Origin: Betaproteobacteria bacterium
GTDB taxonomy: Bacteria; Pseudomonadota; Gammaproteobacteria; Burkholderiales; Burkholderiaceae
Length of the DNA: 64,000 bases
Reading direction: 5' to 3'
NCBI GenBank assembly: GCA_947453825.1
Contig: CANGHN010000005.1
Location: 1-64,000 of the forward strand
The notes under the pieces are model-generated. The model ran no database searches and had not been told where the DNA came from. It saw nothing but the letters and a program-made list of their open reading frames with translations. Made by a program: the position numbers and the translations under genes. Shown here in pieces: positions 50,666 to 60,260 of the stretch; the stretch's first letter is position 1, and each line of letters begins with the position of its first letter.

Positions 50666-52114
50666 ATGAAAATGTTTACTCTGACCTGGCGCGGCAAAGA
50701 GCTATTTGAAAACTGGAAGAGAGTGAGTCCCAGATTCTTGCCTTTTGCTGATATCGCCACCAAAGAGTTGCCATTAAGTCGTCTCTTAAGACTGTCACTA
50801 TTTCAGGTGAGCGTAGGCATGGCAATGGTGATGCTGATTGGCACCTTAAATCGAGTGATGATTATTGAGTTACAAGTCAGCGCTGCTTTAGTGTCGATTA
50901 TGGTTGCTTTACCTCTATTATTTGCCCCCTTTAGAGCGCTTGTTGGTTTTAAGAGTGATAGCCATAAGTCATTCCTTGGGTGGCGTAGGGTGCCCTATAT
51001 TTGGATTGGCTCTTGGTTGCAATTTGGTGGTTTTGCAATCATGCCCTTTGCACTCATCTTATTGTCTGGTGATACCACTTGGCCTGCCTGGTTTGCACAA
51101 GGCGCTACTGGACTTGCCTTCCTATTGGTCGGTGCTGGGATGCAGACCACTCAAACTGCCGGTCTCGCCTTAGCATCGGATCTGGCAGAGCCTCAGGCTA
51201 GACCTAGAGTTGTCGCGCTCATGTACATGATGTTATTGCTTGGTATGGCAGTCAGCAGTGCAATTTTTGGCTATTTACTGATTGATATCACCCCCATTTT
51301 GTTGATTCGTGTAGTGCAGGGTGTTGCTGCAACTACTTTGCTACTCAATTTAATTGCAGCCTGGAAGCAAGAGCCCCGTCAACCCCATTTAACAGCGCAC
51401 TCTATTCCAACTCCTAGCTTTAAAGAGACTTGGGCTACTTTTGCGCAACAGGGCAAGGTGATGCGTTTCTTGGTTGCCTTAGGTTTGGGTACAGCTGCAT
51501 TTAGCATGCAAGACATTATTTTGGAGCCTTACGGCGCTGAAGTATTGGGCCTATCGGTAAGTGCGACTACGGTATTAACCAGTCTGACTTCTGTAGGGGC
51601 GTTGTTTGCTTTTGGTGTGGCTGCACGTTATTTGAATCGCTCGATTGATCCCTATCGCCTAGCCTCTATTGGTGCTCTATTTGGGATTCTGGCTTTTAGT
51701 TGCGTCATTTTTTCTGAGCCCTTGCTTTCCCCCTTACTGTTCCGTTGCGGTGCATTTTTGATTGGCTTTGGCGGCGGATTATTTTCTGTGAGCACTTTAA
51801 CTGCCGCAATGAGTTTTGAATCAGGAGGAATGAATGGTTTAGTCCTCGGCGCTTGGGGTGCAGTTCATGCTACGGCATCTGGTATTGCGATTGCCGCTGG
51901 TGGAGTCGTTCGAGACCTTATTTCTAGTCTAGCGACGAATGGTTTTTTAGGCGAGGGTCTGATTTCTACTGCAACAGGCTATAGCTTTGTCTACCACATT
52001 GAATTTTATTTATTGTTTGCAACATTGATTGCAATTGGGCCTTTGGTCATTATGAACAAACAGCCCTTGATGAATGTTTCTCAGAAGTTTGGTTTAGATG
52101 AATTACCAAGTTAA
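50666..52114 (+). CDS. lhaA: LH1 assembly protein LhaA (PucC family)
   Basis: This 482-aa protein of the BCD family within the MFS has about 12 helices. LNRVMIIELQVSAALVS and FRALVGFKSDSHKSFLGWRRVPYIWIG are LhaA hallmarks. It is thought to deliver bacteriochlorophyll during LH1 assembly. It follows bchM by 2 bases and precedes puhA, the usual lhaA-puhA order. Confidence 0.94.
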   Translation: MKMFTLTWRGKELFENWKRVSPRFLPFADIATKELPLSRLLRLSLFQVSVGMAMVMLIGTLNRVMIIELQVSAALVSIMVALPLLFAPFRALVGFKSDSHKSFLGWRRVPYIWIGSWLQFGGFAIMPFALILLSGDTTWPAWFAQGATGLAFLLVGAGMQTTQTAGLALASDLAEPQARPRVVALMYMMLLLGMAVSSAIFGYLLIDITPILLIRVVQGVAATTLLLNLIAAWKQEPRQPHLTAHSIPTPSFKETWATFAQQGKVMRFLVALGLGTAAFSMQDIILEPYGAEVLGLSVSATTVLTSLTSVGALFAFGVAARYLNRSIDPYRLASIGALFGILAFSCVIFSEPLLSPLLFRCGAFLIGFGGGLFSVSTLTAAMSFESGGMNGLVLGAWGAVHATASGIAIAAGGVVRDLISSLATNGFLGEGLISTATGYSFVYHIEFYLLFATLIAIGPLVIMNKQPLMNVSQKFGLDELPS

Positions 52115-52136
52115 ATAGTGTCACAGTATTTTTTTC

Positions 52137-52153
52137 ACAATAAGCCTTATTGT
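52137..52153. promoter_or_regulatory. 17-bp palindrome upstream of puhA
   Basis: ACAATAAG-c-CTTATTGT is perfect with a one-base centre, too tight for an RNA hairpin loop, so a protein-binding dyad is more likely. It is 17 bases before the puhA ATG. Regulator unknown. Confidence 0.45.
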
Positions 52154-52170
52154 TAAAAAGGGAGAGCAAG

Positions 52171-52941
52171 ATGGCAACCGGAGCAATTACAGGATATGTA
52201 GATGTTGCGCAATTAGTTCTATATGCATTTTGGGTATTTTTTGCGGCCCTCGTTTATTACCTTACCGTAGAAAGTAAGCGTGAAGGCTTTCCACTAGAGT
52301 ACGACGTTCGTGGCGAGACCAGGCGAGCGGCTGGAATAGCGGGCATGCCAGCACCAAAAACTTTTCATACAGAGTTTTGGGGAGATGTAACTGTTCCTAA
52401 GGATGAGCCTCTTGAACAAGTGGCTGCAAGACCATCTAGCTATCTCAATGGCGCCCCCTTAGTTCCCACGGGTAATCCTATGCTCGATGGAGTTGGGCCA
52501 GGCGCATTTACGAAGCGTGCTGATATTCCTGATATGACATCAGAAGGTCAAAAGCGCATTCTGCCAGGTCGCTTGCTGGGTCAATTTAGCGTCGCCAAAC
52601 AAGATAAAACTCCTGTTGGTATGCAAGTGGTTGGCGATGATGGTGTGGTTGCTGGCACCGTTAAAGAGCTTTGGATAGACCAGGCTGAAGTCGTGATTCG
52701 CTATTTTGAAATTGAGACCTTGCCAGAGTTTGGTGGCAGAAGAGTGTTATTGCCGATTAATTTTTCTAGAGTTGGCAAGGACTCTATCAAGGTTGAGTCA
52801 ATTCTTGGCAATCAATTTGCATTAGTACCGGGCTTGAAGAGTCAAGACCAGATTACGCTTCTAGAAGAAGAAAAGATCATGGCCTACTTTGGTGGCGGCA
52901 CTCTATATGCAACTCCTGAGCGTCAAGAACCTCTGATCTAA
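52171..52941 (+). CDS. puhA: Photosynthetic reaction centre H subunit
   Basis: This 256-aa subunit has one N-terminal helix (YVDVAQLVLYAFWVFFAALVYYL) followed by YLTVESKREGFPLEYD and a PRC-barrel domain (VGMQVVGDDGVVAGTVKELWID). It begins MATGAITGYVD; AGGGAGAG precedes the ATG at 52171, so the longer frame from 52150 is rejected. Confidence 0.97.
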   Translation: MATGAITGYVDVAQLVLYAFWVFFAALVYYLTVESKREGFPLEYDVRGETRRAAGIAGMPAPKTFHTEFWGDVTVPKDEPLEQVAARPSSYLNGAPLVPTGNPMLDGVGPGAFTKRADIPDMTSEGQKRILPGRLLGQFSVAKQDKTPVGMQVVGDDGVVAGTVKELWIDQAEVVIRYFEIETLPEFGGRRVLLPINFSRVGKDSIKVESILGNQFALVPGLKSQDQITLLEEEKIMAYFGGGTLYATPERQEPLI

Positions 52942-52963
52942 ATCACTATCTAGAAAGTATTTT

Positions 52964-53629
52964 GTGAATCAAAAACCATACGAATCAGCAGAGCATGAGT
53001 TCGAGGCAGCCTTAGGGTTGCCCGAACCATTACCTGTTGGCGAAACTATTCTTTGGCAAGGCGCTCCTAGTTGGACTGCGATGGCTAAGCATGTATTTCG
53101 TTTGCAATGGCTTGCAGTCTATTTTGCAGTGATTGTGGTTTTGCAGGTCTTTTCAGTAGCGGGTAGTGAAGGTGGGTTAGCTGCAGGCTGGAGTAGTGTT
53201 GCTCTTGCAGTTTTTTTAGCGCTGCTTGGGATTCTGCTAGTGGGTTTAATGGCTTATTGGTCAGCAACGACCACCATGTATACCTTAACGAACCGTCGCA
53301 TTGTGATGCGCGTTGGCATTGTTCTCACAGTGACTTTTAATCTTCCTTATAAATCACTGAAAAGTGCTGACCTGAAGTTATACAAAGATGGTGCCGGTGA
53401 TATCCCAATGCAAATCGCTACGGAAGATAAGATCGCATACTTTCATCTATGGCCTCATGCACGCCCATGGCGCTTAGCAAAACCAGAGCCAATGATGCGC
53501 TGTGTTCCCAATGCGAAGCATGTTGCGTGTCTACTTACCCAAGCATGGAGTGACGCTAGTGGCTTTGCGGTCCACACAGATCAAACAGCTTCTCCAGTAA
53601 ATACTCATGTAGGAGTGCAAACAGCATGA
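52964..53629 (+). CDS. puhB: Photosynthetic complex assembly protein PuhB
   Basis: This 221-aa protein has two or three helices and a PH-like domain (ATTTMYTLTNRRIVMRVGIVLT). PEPLPVGETILWQGAPSW is typical of PuhB. It assists reaction-centre assembly. The likely start is the GTG at 52964, and the stop overlaps puhC (ATGA). Confidence 0.93.
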   Translation: MNQKPYESAEHEFEAALGLPEPLPVGETILWQGAPSWTAMAKHVFRLQWLAVYFAVIVVLQVFSVAGSEGGLAAGWSSVALAVFLALLGILLVGLMAYWSATTTMYTLTNRRIVMRVGIVLTVTFNLPYKSLKSADLKLYKDGAGDIPMQIATEDKIAYFHLWPHARPWRLAKPEPMMRCVPNAKHVACLLTQAWSDASGFAVHTDQTASPVNTHVGVQTA

Positions 53630-54090
53630 GCGTTATCCAAGGAAAAGACTTTTTATCACCGGTTGCAAAAATACTAATCGCTGCGTTGATAGTTATTATT
53701 TTATTGCTGACATTTATTAATAGTCGCGATCTCAACAAGATACGAGAGCCAGATGCATCGCCAGTAAAAGTTTTGCAGCTGCGTTTTGAGGATCGTCCTG
53801 ACGGTTCGATTGCAGTGATTGATTACAAAACTGGTAAACAAATTGATGCTGTCCAAGGCGAGGCAGGTTTTGTAAGAGGCACTTTGCGCGGTCTTGCGCA
53901 AGAGAGAATACGTAGAGGCTTGGATAGTGGACCACCATTTGAGTTGATTTATCGCGCCGATGGCCGCTTAACTTTATCGGATACCGCAACTGGTCGTCTA
54001 GTAGATTTAGAGTCTTTTGGCCCTACTAATGCAGGTACATTTTTCAAGTTATTTAATGCATCAAATGCGGTAGCAGTGAGTAAGTCATAA
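53626..54090 (+). CDS. puhC: Photosynthetic complex assembly protein PuhC
   Basis: This 154-aa protein has a single N-terminal anchor (about residues 13-33) and a periplasmic domain with LRFEDRPDGSIAVIDYKTGK and GFVRGTLRGLAQERIRRG, as in PuhC. It is coupled to puhB. It supports RC-LH1 assembly or organisation. Confidence 0.92.
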   Translation: MSVIQGKDFLSPVAKILIAALIVIILLLTFINSRDLNKIREPDASPVKVLQLRFEDRPDGSIAVIDYKTGKQIDAVQGEAGFVRGTLRGLAQERIRRGLDSGPPFELIYRADGRLTLSDTATGRLVDLESFGPTNAGTFFKLFNASNAVAVSKS

Positions 54091-54109
54091 ATCTTTATTG
54101 GAGTTGGAA

Positions 54110-55204
54110 ATGAATGTAGATAGCGCAGAAAGCCTGTTACAAAGTCAGATCCCTGCGAAGGGTTCTATTAATGAGTCCACCAAGATGGCGCTAGAAGATG
54201 CGGTATTGAGCCCGCGCTTTTATACAACCAACTTTAAAGAGATGGATCGCATCAAGATTGATTCCCTGCGCCCAGAATGGGATGCCCTGATGGCCGAGTA
54301 TGAAGGCGATAACAATCACGATCACTTTCAGCGTCCTGCAGACATGGACAAGAACTACTCCAATCTTCATCCAGCTTTATATGATGAGTTCGTTGATTTT
54401 CTAATTAGCTCAATCACTTCTGAGTTTTCTGGTTGTATTTTGTATGCAGAGATTAAGCGCAAGGTCAGCAATCCAGATATGCGGATGTTGTTCGGTTATA
54501 TGGCTAGAGATGAAAGTCGTCATGCCGGCTTTATTAACCAGTGGCTGAAGGACTTCAATATTGGTATTGATTTAGGTTTTCTAGCAAAAGCTAAGAAATA
54601 CACTTACTTCAAGCCTAAGTTTATTTTCTATGCCACCTACCTCTCCGAGAAAATTGGTTATGCCCGTTACATCACGATCTTTAGGGAAATTGAGAGTCGC
54701 CCTGAAGTACGCTTTCATCCGATCTTCTTATGGTTCGAGCGCTGGTGTAATGACGAGTTCCGTCATGGTGAATCTTTTGCCTTGATCATGCGCGCTAATC
54801 CAAAGTTGCTCCAGGGTGTTAATAAGTTATGGATTCGTTTTTTCATTCTTGCTGTGTATGCAACGATGTATGTTCGTGACCATACCCGCATTGAGCTTTA
54901 CAAAGCAATGAAGATTTCGCCAACAGAGTATGACAAGAAGGTGTTGTTCATTACTAATGAAATTATTAAACAGGTATTCCCAATTACTGTGAATTTGGAT
55001 GACCCTCGTTTCTATCAGTATCTCGAAGAAATGAAAGTCCTGTTTGAGAAGATGGATGCATATAAGAAAGAGGGTGGCTTGATTAATAAGGCGAAGACCG
55101 CCATTCTAAGTGCTCGTGCTGGTTTAGTGTTCTTGAAGCTGTACTTTATTCCGGTTCAAGATAACACCTTGCCTGCTAATGTTCGTATGGTTCCTACCTG
55201 GTAA
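54110..55204 (+). CDS. acsF: Mg-protoporphyrin IX monomethyl ester oxidative cyclase (aerobic)
   Basis: This 364-aa di-iron enzyme forms ring E using oxygen. Iron-ligand motifs are seen: CILYAEIKRK, ARDESRHAGF, and a later WCNDEFRHGESF. The oxygen-dependent type fits an aerobic phototroph, and no bchE is seen in the window. The ATG at 54110 follows TGGAG; the earlier TTG at 54098 is rejected. Confidence 0.97.
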   Translation: MNVDSAESLLQSQIPAKGSINESTKMALEDAVLSPRFYTTNFKEMDRIKIDSLRPEWDALMAEYEGDNNHDHFQRPADMDKNYSNLHPALYDEFVDFLISSITSEFSGCILYAEIKRKVSNPDMRMLFGYMARDESRHAGFINQWLKDFNIGIDLGFLAKAKKYTYFKPKFIFYATYLSEKIGYARYITIFREIESRPEVRFHPIFLWFERWCNDEFRHGESFALIMRANPKLLQGVNKLWIRFFILAVYATMYVRDHTRIELYKAMKISPTEYDKKVLFITNEIIKQVFPITVNLDDPRFYQYLEEMKVLFEKMDAYKKEGGLINKAKTAILSARAGLVFLKLYFIPVQDNTLPANVRMVPTW

Positions 55205-55208
55205 TGTG

Positions 55209-55961
55209 ATGAGTATTGTTTGGCCTATCCTCTACGCAATTTTTATATGGTGGTTTAGCACGGGGATTATTCTTTTGTTAAACCAACGTAATCCTTCGAC
55301 CTATAAAAATACCTTTTGGGTTAGCGGAATGGTTTTGGCTTTAGCTTTGGTGGGATTAAAAACTAGCGCCAACTTGAGTACGGTAGCTGGTGCTTATTGT
55401 GGTTTTACTTGCGCCATTTTAGTTTGGGGTTGGCAAGAAATCGGTTTCTTATTTGGCTATGTGACTGGCCCTCGTCGAGAGCCATGCCCTAAAGATTGTC
55501 GAGGTATGCAGAAGATGTACTTTGCGTTCCAGACGATTCAACATCATGAAATTGCCCTGATTGCGCTAGCGGTTGCTGTAACGATCATGACTTGGGATGG
55601 CTCTAACCAAACTGGTTTCTGGACTTTTATCATTCTCTGGTTGATGCGTCAGAGTGCTAAGCTCAATGTCTTTCTAGGTGTTGCAAATCTCAATGAGCGT
55701 TTCTTGCCAACTCACCTCAAGTACATATTTACCTATTTCACTTGCAAGCGGATGAATCCTTTGCTTCCCTTATCGGTCATTGCTGGCGTTCTCTGTGCAA
55801 TTCCTTTATGGCAAGCAGCCGTTCATCCTAGTGCAACAGATTTCCAAATCGCCTCGATGTCATTGACTGGAGCAATTTTATCTTTGGCAGTCTTAGAGCA
55901 TATTTTGATGGTGGTACCCTTCTCGAGCGAGCGTCTTTGGAAGTGGGGGATGCGATCATAA
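55209..55961 (+). CDS. puhE: PuhE-like photosynthesis membrane protein
   Basis: This 250-aa protein has about seven hydrophobic helices and FWVSGMVLALALVGLKTSANLST, GFTCAILVWGWQEIGFL and TGPRREPCP blocks, which identify the PuhE (DUF3623) family. It helps set reaction-centre and LH1 levels in Rhodobacter. It starts 4 bases after acsF. Confidence 0.9.
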   Translation: MSIVWPILYAIFIWWFSTGIILLLNQRNPSTYKNTFWVSGMVLALALVGLKTSANLSTVAGAYCGFTCAILVWGWQEIGFLFGYVTGPRREPCPKDCRGMQKMYFAFQTIQHHEIALIALAVAVTIMTWDGSNQTGFWTFIILWLMRQSAKLNVFLGVANLNERFLPTHLKYIFTYFTCKRMNPLLPLSVIAGVLCAIPLWQAAVHPSATDFQIASMSLTGAILSLAVLEHILMVVPFSSERLWKWGMRS

Positions 55962-56860
55962 ATACACTGACAGTGCGCCGCTTGCCCGCGCCATCCGCGA
56001 TTCTAGAATTACTGAAGCCAATTACTTGGTTTCCTCCAATGTGGGCTTTTGCCTGCGGGGTCATTGCAACGGGTGTTTCTTTCCAGGGTCGTTGGCATTT
56101 ATTGATCGCTGGTGTGATTTTGGCGGGACCAATGGTCTGTGCTGCTAGTCAAGCAGTGAATGATTGGTTTGATCGTGAGGTCGATGCCATTAATGAACCT
56201 CAGCGTCCAATTCCGTCTGGCAGGATGCCTGGGACTTGGGGACTTTATGTTGCCTTTATTTGGACCGGCCTCTCCCTTTTCTTAGGCTGGTTGATTAGTC
56301 CCTGGGCATTTGCAGCCACTTTGATCGGATTATTGCTAGCTTGGCTTTACAGTATGCCGCCATTACGCTTTAAGCAAAATGGTTGGTACGGTAATGCAGC
56401 CTGCGGAATTTCTTATGAAGGATTGGCTTGGTTTACGGGTTCGGCCGTCATGATGGGCGATGTATTTCCATCTACACCTTCAATTTTGCTCGCAATGCTT
56501 TACAGTATTGGAGCTCATGGAATCATGACTTTGAATGATTTCAAAGCAGTAGAGGGCGATCGCCAAATGGGCGTTCTTTCTCTTCCGGTTCAACTGGGTA
56601 TCGCAGGCGCTGCTGAAAATGCTTGCTTGATGATGCTGGTTCCACAGTTTGGCGTCTTTGGACTTCTATTGATTTGGGGCGCATTTTGGCAAGCATTGGT
56701 AATCTTGCTACTCATCGGTGGACAAATCAAGATGATGCATTATTTCTTACAGGATCCAGTCAAACGCGCATTATTTCTGAGTGGCTTTGGAGTGCCATTA
56801 TTTGTTGCGGGAATGATGGTGAGTGCATTTGCAGTGGCAGGACGTTTCTCGGTAAATTAA
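55937..56860 (+). CDS. bchG: Bacteriochlorophyll synthase
   Basis: This UbiA-type prenyltransferase esterifies bacteriochlorophyllide with geranylgeranyl diphosphate. The polyprenyl site NDWFDREVDAINEPQRPIPSG and TLNDFKAVEGDRQMG are diagnostic. About eight helices. The start is unclear: TTG 55937 and GTG 55943 overlap puhE, and GTG 55973 (MRRLPAPSAILE) lies after it; none has a strong ribosome site. Confidence 0.94.
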   Translation: MEVGDAIINTLTVRRLPAPSAILELLKPITWFPPMWAFACGVIATGVSFQGRWHLLIAGVILAGPMVCAASQAVNDWFDREVDAINEPQRPIPSGRMPGTWGLYVAFIWTGLSLFLGWLISPWAFAATLIGLLLAWLYSMPPLRFKQNGWYGNAACGISYEGLAWFTGSAVMMGDVFPSTPSILLAMLYSIGAHGIMTLNDFKAVEGDRQMGVLSLPVQLGIAGAAENACLMMLVPQFGVFGLLLIWGAFWQALVILLLIGGQIKMMHYFLQDPVKRALFLSGFGVPLFVAGMMVSAFAVAGRFSVN

Positions 56861-56871
56861 TTGATTGAGCT

Positions 56872-58212
56872 ATGAGCGCTTCTGAACCCACCTATCTCAC
56901 TTGGCCTCAAATTGCTAGACTAGGTTTAGTCCAGGCATCCTTGGGATCGATCGTGGTGTTAACTACCTCGCTCTTAAATCGAGTGATGGTCGTAGAGTTG
57001 GCTCTGCCAGCAATCTTACCTGGCGTTTTAGTAGCCCTTCATTATTTTATTCAGTTAATACGCCCACGGATGGGCTTTGGCTCTGATCAAACTCGCAGAG
57101 CAAGCCCTTGGATTCGTGGAGGGATGCTGGCACTAGCTAGCGGCGGTGTGTTGGCAGCCGCCTCAACCATTCTGTTGAGTAATTCACTGGTATTAGGCGT
57201 TGCACTGGCAACGATTGCGTTTTTAATGATTGGCATTGGTGTTAGCTCCAGCGGCACTGCATTATTGGTGCTGCTAGCAAAACGAGTAGAACCCAAAAAG
57301 AAGGCAGCAGCAGCTACTTGTGTTTGGTTAATGATGATTTTTGGTTTTGCTTTTACGGCGAGCGTCAGTGGAAAGTTTCTGACGCCATTCTCGTTTGAAC
57401 GCCTATTCATGGTGTCATTGACTGTGTCTGTCATCGCGGTGGTAGTGACGTTCCTGGCGATCTGGAAAATGGAATCCCCAGCAATTCTAAGTCAAGGTTT
57501 AGCAATTGACCTCGAGCCTAGCCCTTCGAAAGCCAGTTTTCGTGAAGCCTTTGCAGAGGTTTGGAAAGAAAGTAGGGTGCGTTCCTTTACCTGGTTTGTC
57601 TTTGTATCAATGCTTGCATATAGTTCCCAAGATTTGATCTTGGAGCCTTTTGCTGCCGTAGCATTTGGATTTAGTCCTGCAGAAACCACGACTTTGTCGG
57701 GTTTGCAAAACGGCGGCGTACTCACTGGCATGCTGATTTTGGCTTTCGTCACCACTAAGGCTAAATCTCAGACTCTGAGCACGCTCAGCAATTGGACCAT
57801 TGGTGGCTGCCTTGCCTCAGCTTTGGCGATGTTAGGTCTAGTTTTATCGGGCCCCATTGCCAATGTCATTTTCTTTAAAGTCACCGTTTTCTTATTAGGC
57901 ATTTTCAATGGAGCATTTTCAATTGCTGCGATCGGTTCGATGATGCAGTTTGCTAGTGTCGGTAGCGAACGGCGTGAGGGTGTCCGCATGGGTATTTGGG
58001 GGGCATCACAAGCAATGGCTTTTGGTTTAGGTGGAATTATTGGGACTGGTCTGAGCGATATCGCGAGAATCGTTTTGGGTAATCCCGCTTCTGCATATGC
58101 TTTTGTTTTTTTCTTAGAAGGTGTTTTATTTGTTGTGGCTGCCTACTTGTCCTATCAGACTCGCTCGCAAACACAAACAAACAATATGTCGAGTCATTTA
58201 GTGGGTGTATAG
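56872..58212 (+). CDS. PucC-family transporter between bchG and bchP
   Basis: This 446-aa BCD/MFS protein with about 12 helices is related to LhaA (LNRVMVVELALPAILPG, GFGSDQTRRASPWIRGG). A PucC-like gene at this place is known from other clusters (bch2/orf428) and is assumed to help pigment delivery. It is one of three PucC-type proteins in the window. Confidence 0.9.
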   Translation: MSASEPTYLTWPQIARLGLVQASLGSIVVLTTSLLNRVMVVELALPAILPGVLVALHYFIQLIRPRMGFGSDQTRRASPWIRGGMLALASGGVLAAASTILLSNSLVLGVALATIAFLMIGIGVSSSGTALLVLLAKRVEPKKKAAAATCVWLMMIFGFAFTASVSGKFLTPFSFERLFMVSLTVSVIAVVVTFLAIWKMESPAILSQGLAIDLEPSPSKASFREAFAEVWKESRVRSFTWFVFVSMLAYSSQDLILEPFAAVAFGFSPAETTTLSGLQNGGVLTGMLILAFVTTKAKSQTLSTLSNWTIGGCLASALAMLGLVLSGPIANVIFFKVTVFLLGIFNGAFSIAAIGSMMQFASVGSERREGVRMGIWGASQAMAFGLGGIIGTGLSDIARIVLGNPASAYAFVFFLEGVLFVVAAYLSYQTRSQTQTNNMSSHLVGV

Positions 58213-58253
58213 CAAATCAATCAATCAATTAACTGAATATGATGGAGATGGAA

Positions 58254-59456
58254 ATGAGTGCCCTAGAAATTTTTGATGTCGTTGTTGTTGGTGGCGGACC
58301 TACTGGAGCAACGGCTGCTAGTGATCTTGCAAAGAAGGGTCGAAAAGTACTCCTCTTAGATCGCATGGGTCGTATTAAGCCTTGCGGCGGTGCTATACCT
58401 CCACGTTTAATAAAGGATTTTGAAATCCCTGATGAGCTCTTGGTGGCCAAGGCTAATTGCGCCAGAATGATTGCGCCGTCAGATAAGGCAGTAGATATGC
58501 ATATTGAGGGTGGCTTTGTAGGGATGGTCGATCGCGATAAGTTTGATGAATTTTTACGTGTCCGTGCCGCCAATAATGGCGCCGAGAGAAGAACAGGCGT
58601 CTTTGAGAAAATTACTAGAGATCAAGATGGAGTCTCGGTCATTCACTATGTGGTGCGTGGCAAGCATGGTACGCCCGATACAACTATGGCAGTACGCGCT
58701 AAGGCAGTGATTGGTGCGGATGGTGCTAAATCTGGAGTTGGACGCCAAGCCATTCCAGGCGCTAAGGATGTGGAATATGTCTTTGCTTATCACGAGATCG
58801 TCAAAGTTCCTGAAAATCCACCAGCTGACTTTGATGGCTCTCGCTGCGATGTTTTTTATCAAGGCGCTTTATCCCCAGACTTTTATGGCTGGATCTTCCC
58901 TCATGGAAAAACTATGAGTATTGGAACAGGTACTGCAGATAAAGGTTTTTCCTTAAGAAGTGCAGTGGGCGCACTCAAGAAGCAAACTGGACTTGAGGGT
59001 GCTGAAATGCTAAGACATGAAGGCGCACCGCTGCCAATGAAGCCATTAAAGAAATGGGATAACGGCAGAGATGTGGTGTTGGCAGGAGATGCTGCTGGAG
59101 TGGTGGCCCCTGCTTCAGGAGAAGGAATTTACTATGGCATGTATGGTGGCCGGGTAGCCGCAGAAGCGGTAGAAGAGCTACTTGTGACTGGTAACGGGAA
59201 GGTCTTAGCAAAAGCCCGCAAACGCTTTATGAAGGAACACGGCACTGTATTTTTGGTGCTCGGAATCATGCAGCGTTTTTGGTACAACAACGATAAACGC
59301 CGTGAGCGCTTTGTCAAGATGTGTGAAGATAAAGACGTTCAGCGTTTAACATTTGAGTCGTATATGAATAAGAAACTCGCTCGCCGTGATCCTATGGCAC
59401 ACTTCAAGATTTTCTTAAAAGATACCGCCCATTTGTTAGGTTTTGCAAAAGTCTAA
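58254..59456 (+). CDS. bchP: Geranylgeranyl reductase
   Basis: This 400-aa FAD enzyme reduces the geranylgeranyl tail to phytyl. The motif FDVVVVGGGPTGATAASDLAKKG opens it; KPCGGAIPPRLI, GADGAKSGVGRQ and VLAGDAAGVVAPASGEGIYYGMYGG follow. Of several upstream ATGs, the one at 58254 has GGAG at the best distance. Confidence 0.96.
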   Translation: MSALEIFDVVVVGGGPTGATAASDLAKKGRKVLLLDRMGRIKPCGGAIPPRLIKDFEIPDELLVAKANCARMIAPSDKAVDMHIEGGFVGMVDRDKFDEFLRVRAANNGAERRTGVFEKITRDQDGVSVIHYVVRGKHGTPDTTMAVRAKAVIGADGAKSGVGRQAIPGAKDVEYVFAYHEIVKVPENPPADFDGSRCDVFYQGALSPDFYGWIFPHGKTMSIGTGTADKGFSLRSAVGALKKQTGLEGAEMLRHEGAPLPMKPLKKWDNGRDVVLAGDAAGVVAPASGEGIYYGMYGGRVAAEAVEELLVTGNGKVLAKARKRFMKEHGTVFLVLGIMQRFWYNNDKRRERFVKMCEDKDVQRLTFESYMNKKLARRDPMAHFKIFLKDTAHLLGFAKV

Positions 59457-59520
59457 GCAGGAAAAGTAGTACTTGGTAGCAGTTTTTAATCAGTGTTAAT
59501 AACTGAAAGGAAGTAGCATC

Positions 59521-59643
59521 ATGAGAGATAACAGCGCAACAACTTTAAGAAATAAAACTGGGAAAATGTACCTGATAGGAATCATTGCATTTTCAGGCTT
59601 GATTATCGGAATTACCTTTATCAAATTCTTATTTTCAGTTTAA
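59521..59643 (+). CDS. Tiny single-TM protein downstream of bchP (orf40)
   Basis: This 40-aa ORF has a polar N-terminus (MRDNSATTLRNKTGK) and one helix (about residues 16-38). GAAAGGAAG lies just upstream of the ATG, a good ribosome site. It is the last gene of the bchF-bchP operon by position, 64 bases after bchP. It shares its stop region (TTAA) with the convergent lipocalin gene. It could be a small antenna or reaction-centre accessory peptide, but no family is recognised. Confidence 0.6.
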   Translation: MRDNSATTLRNKTGKMYLIGIIAFSGLIIGITFIKFLFSV

Positions 59644-60212
59644 TTTTGCGGTGTCAGGCTCAGTTGTTCAAGACTGAAGCCGTTGTCATTTACTAGGCGA
59701 CCAAGAAGTGCCTGGTATTTGCTAGTTTCTACTGTCTTGGTGCGGGAAAGGATCCAGAGATATTGTCTTCTGGGATCACTTACAGCGGCCAACTGGTACT
59801 CTGTGTCGATATCTATCACCCAGTAATCGCCCCAGACCATGGGTAGAAAGCCTAGCCAAGCTGGTGCAAAGCGTACCTCTAGCTTTGGTGAGGTGGCATC
59901 ACCGATTTGCCTGGCAGTACCTATTGCCTCACCTTTTCCTCCATCTTCAAATGAACAACGGTTTGTTACGCTGACATTGCCATCGTCTTTGATCTTGTAG
60001 GTTGCATTGGTATTGGCGATACATTTTCTTTGGAACCAATTGGGAAATTTCGCAATCTCGAACCAGGTACCCTGATAGCGAGCAACATCTAATGAGGCAA
60101 TCGTTTTGATAGGGGCTGCTGCCTTTTGATCTGCCTGAGCTGCTTGAGCCATTACCTCAGTTTGCGAGAAAAAGAAAATTAGCAAGCCAATAATGTAATG
60201 ATTTTTTCTCAT
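59640..60212 (-). CDS. Lipocalin family protein
   Basis: This 190-aa protein has a signal peptide and a bacterial lipocalin (Blc) pattern: YQGTWFEIAKFPNWFQRKC, YKIKDDGNVSVTNRC, LGDYWVIDID-like WGDYWVID, and YLWILSRTK. No lipobox is obvious. Lipocalins bind lipids or pigments; a pigment-related role next to the cluster is only suggested by place. Confidence 0.9.
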   Translation of the reverse strand: MRKNHYIIGLLIFFFSQTEVMAQAAQADQKAAAPIKTIASLDVARYQGTWFEIAKFPNWFQRKCIANTNATYKIKDDGNVSVTNRCSFEDGGKGEAIGTARQIGDATSPKLEVRFAPAWLGFLPMVWGDYWVIDIDTEYQLAAVSDPRRQYLWILSRTKTVETSKYQALLGRLVNDNGFSLEQLSLTPQN

Positions 60213-60260
60213 GATGTTTGCCTTATTGATATCAAGATAAATACTACTCTAAGCTTCATT

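Noticed and set aside
52119-52139. TGT...ACA pair upstream of puhA
   Set aside because: The spacing is 15 bases, not 12, and the arms do not match beyond three bases, so it is not called a PpsR site.
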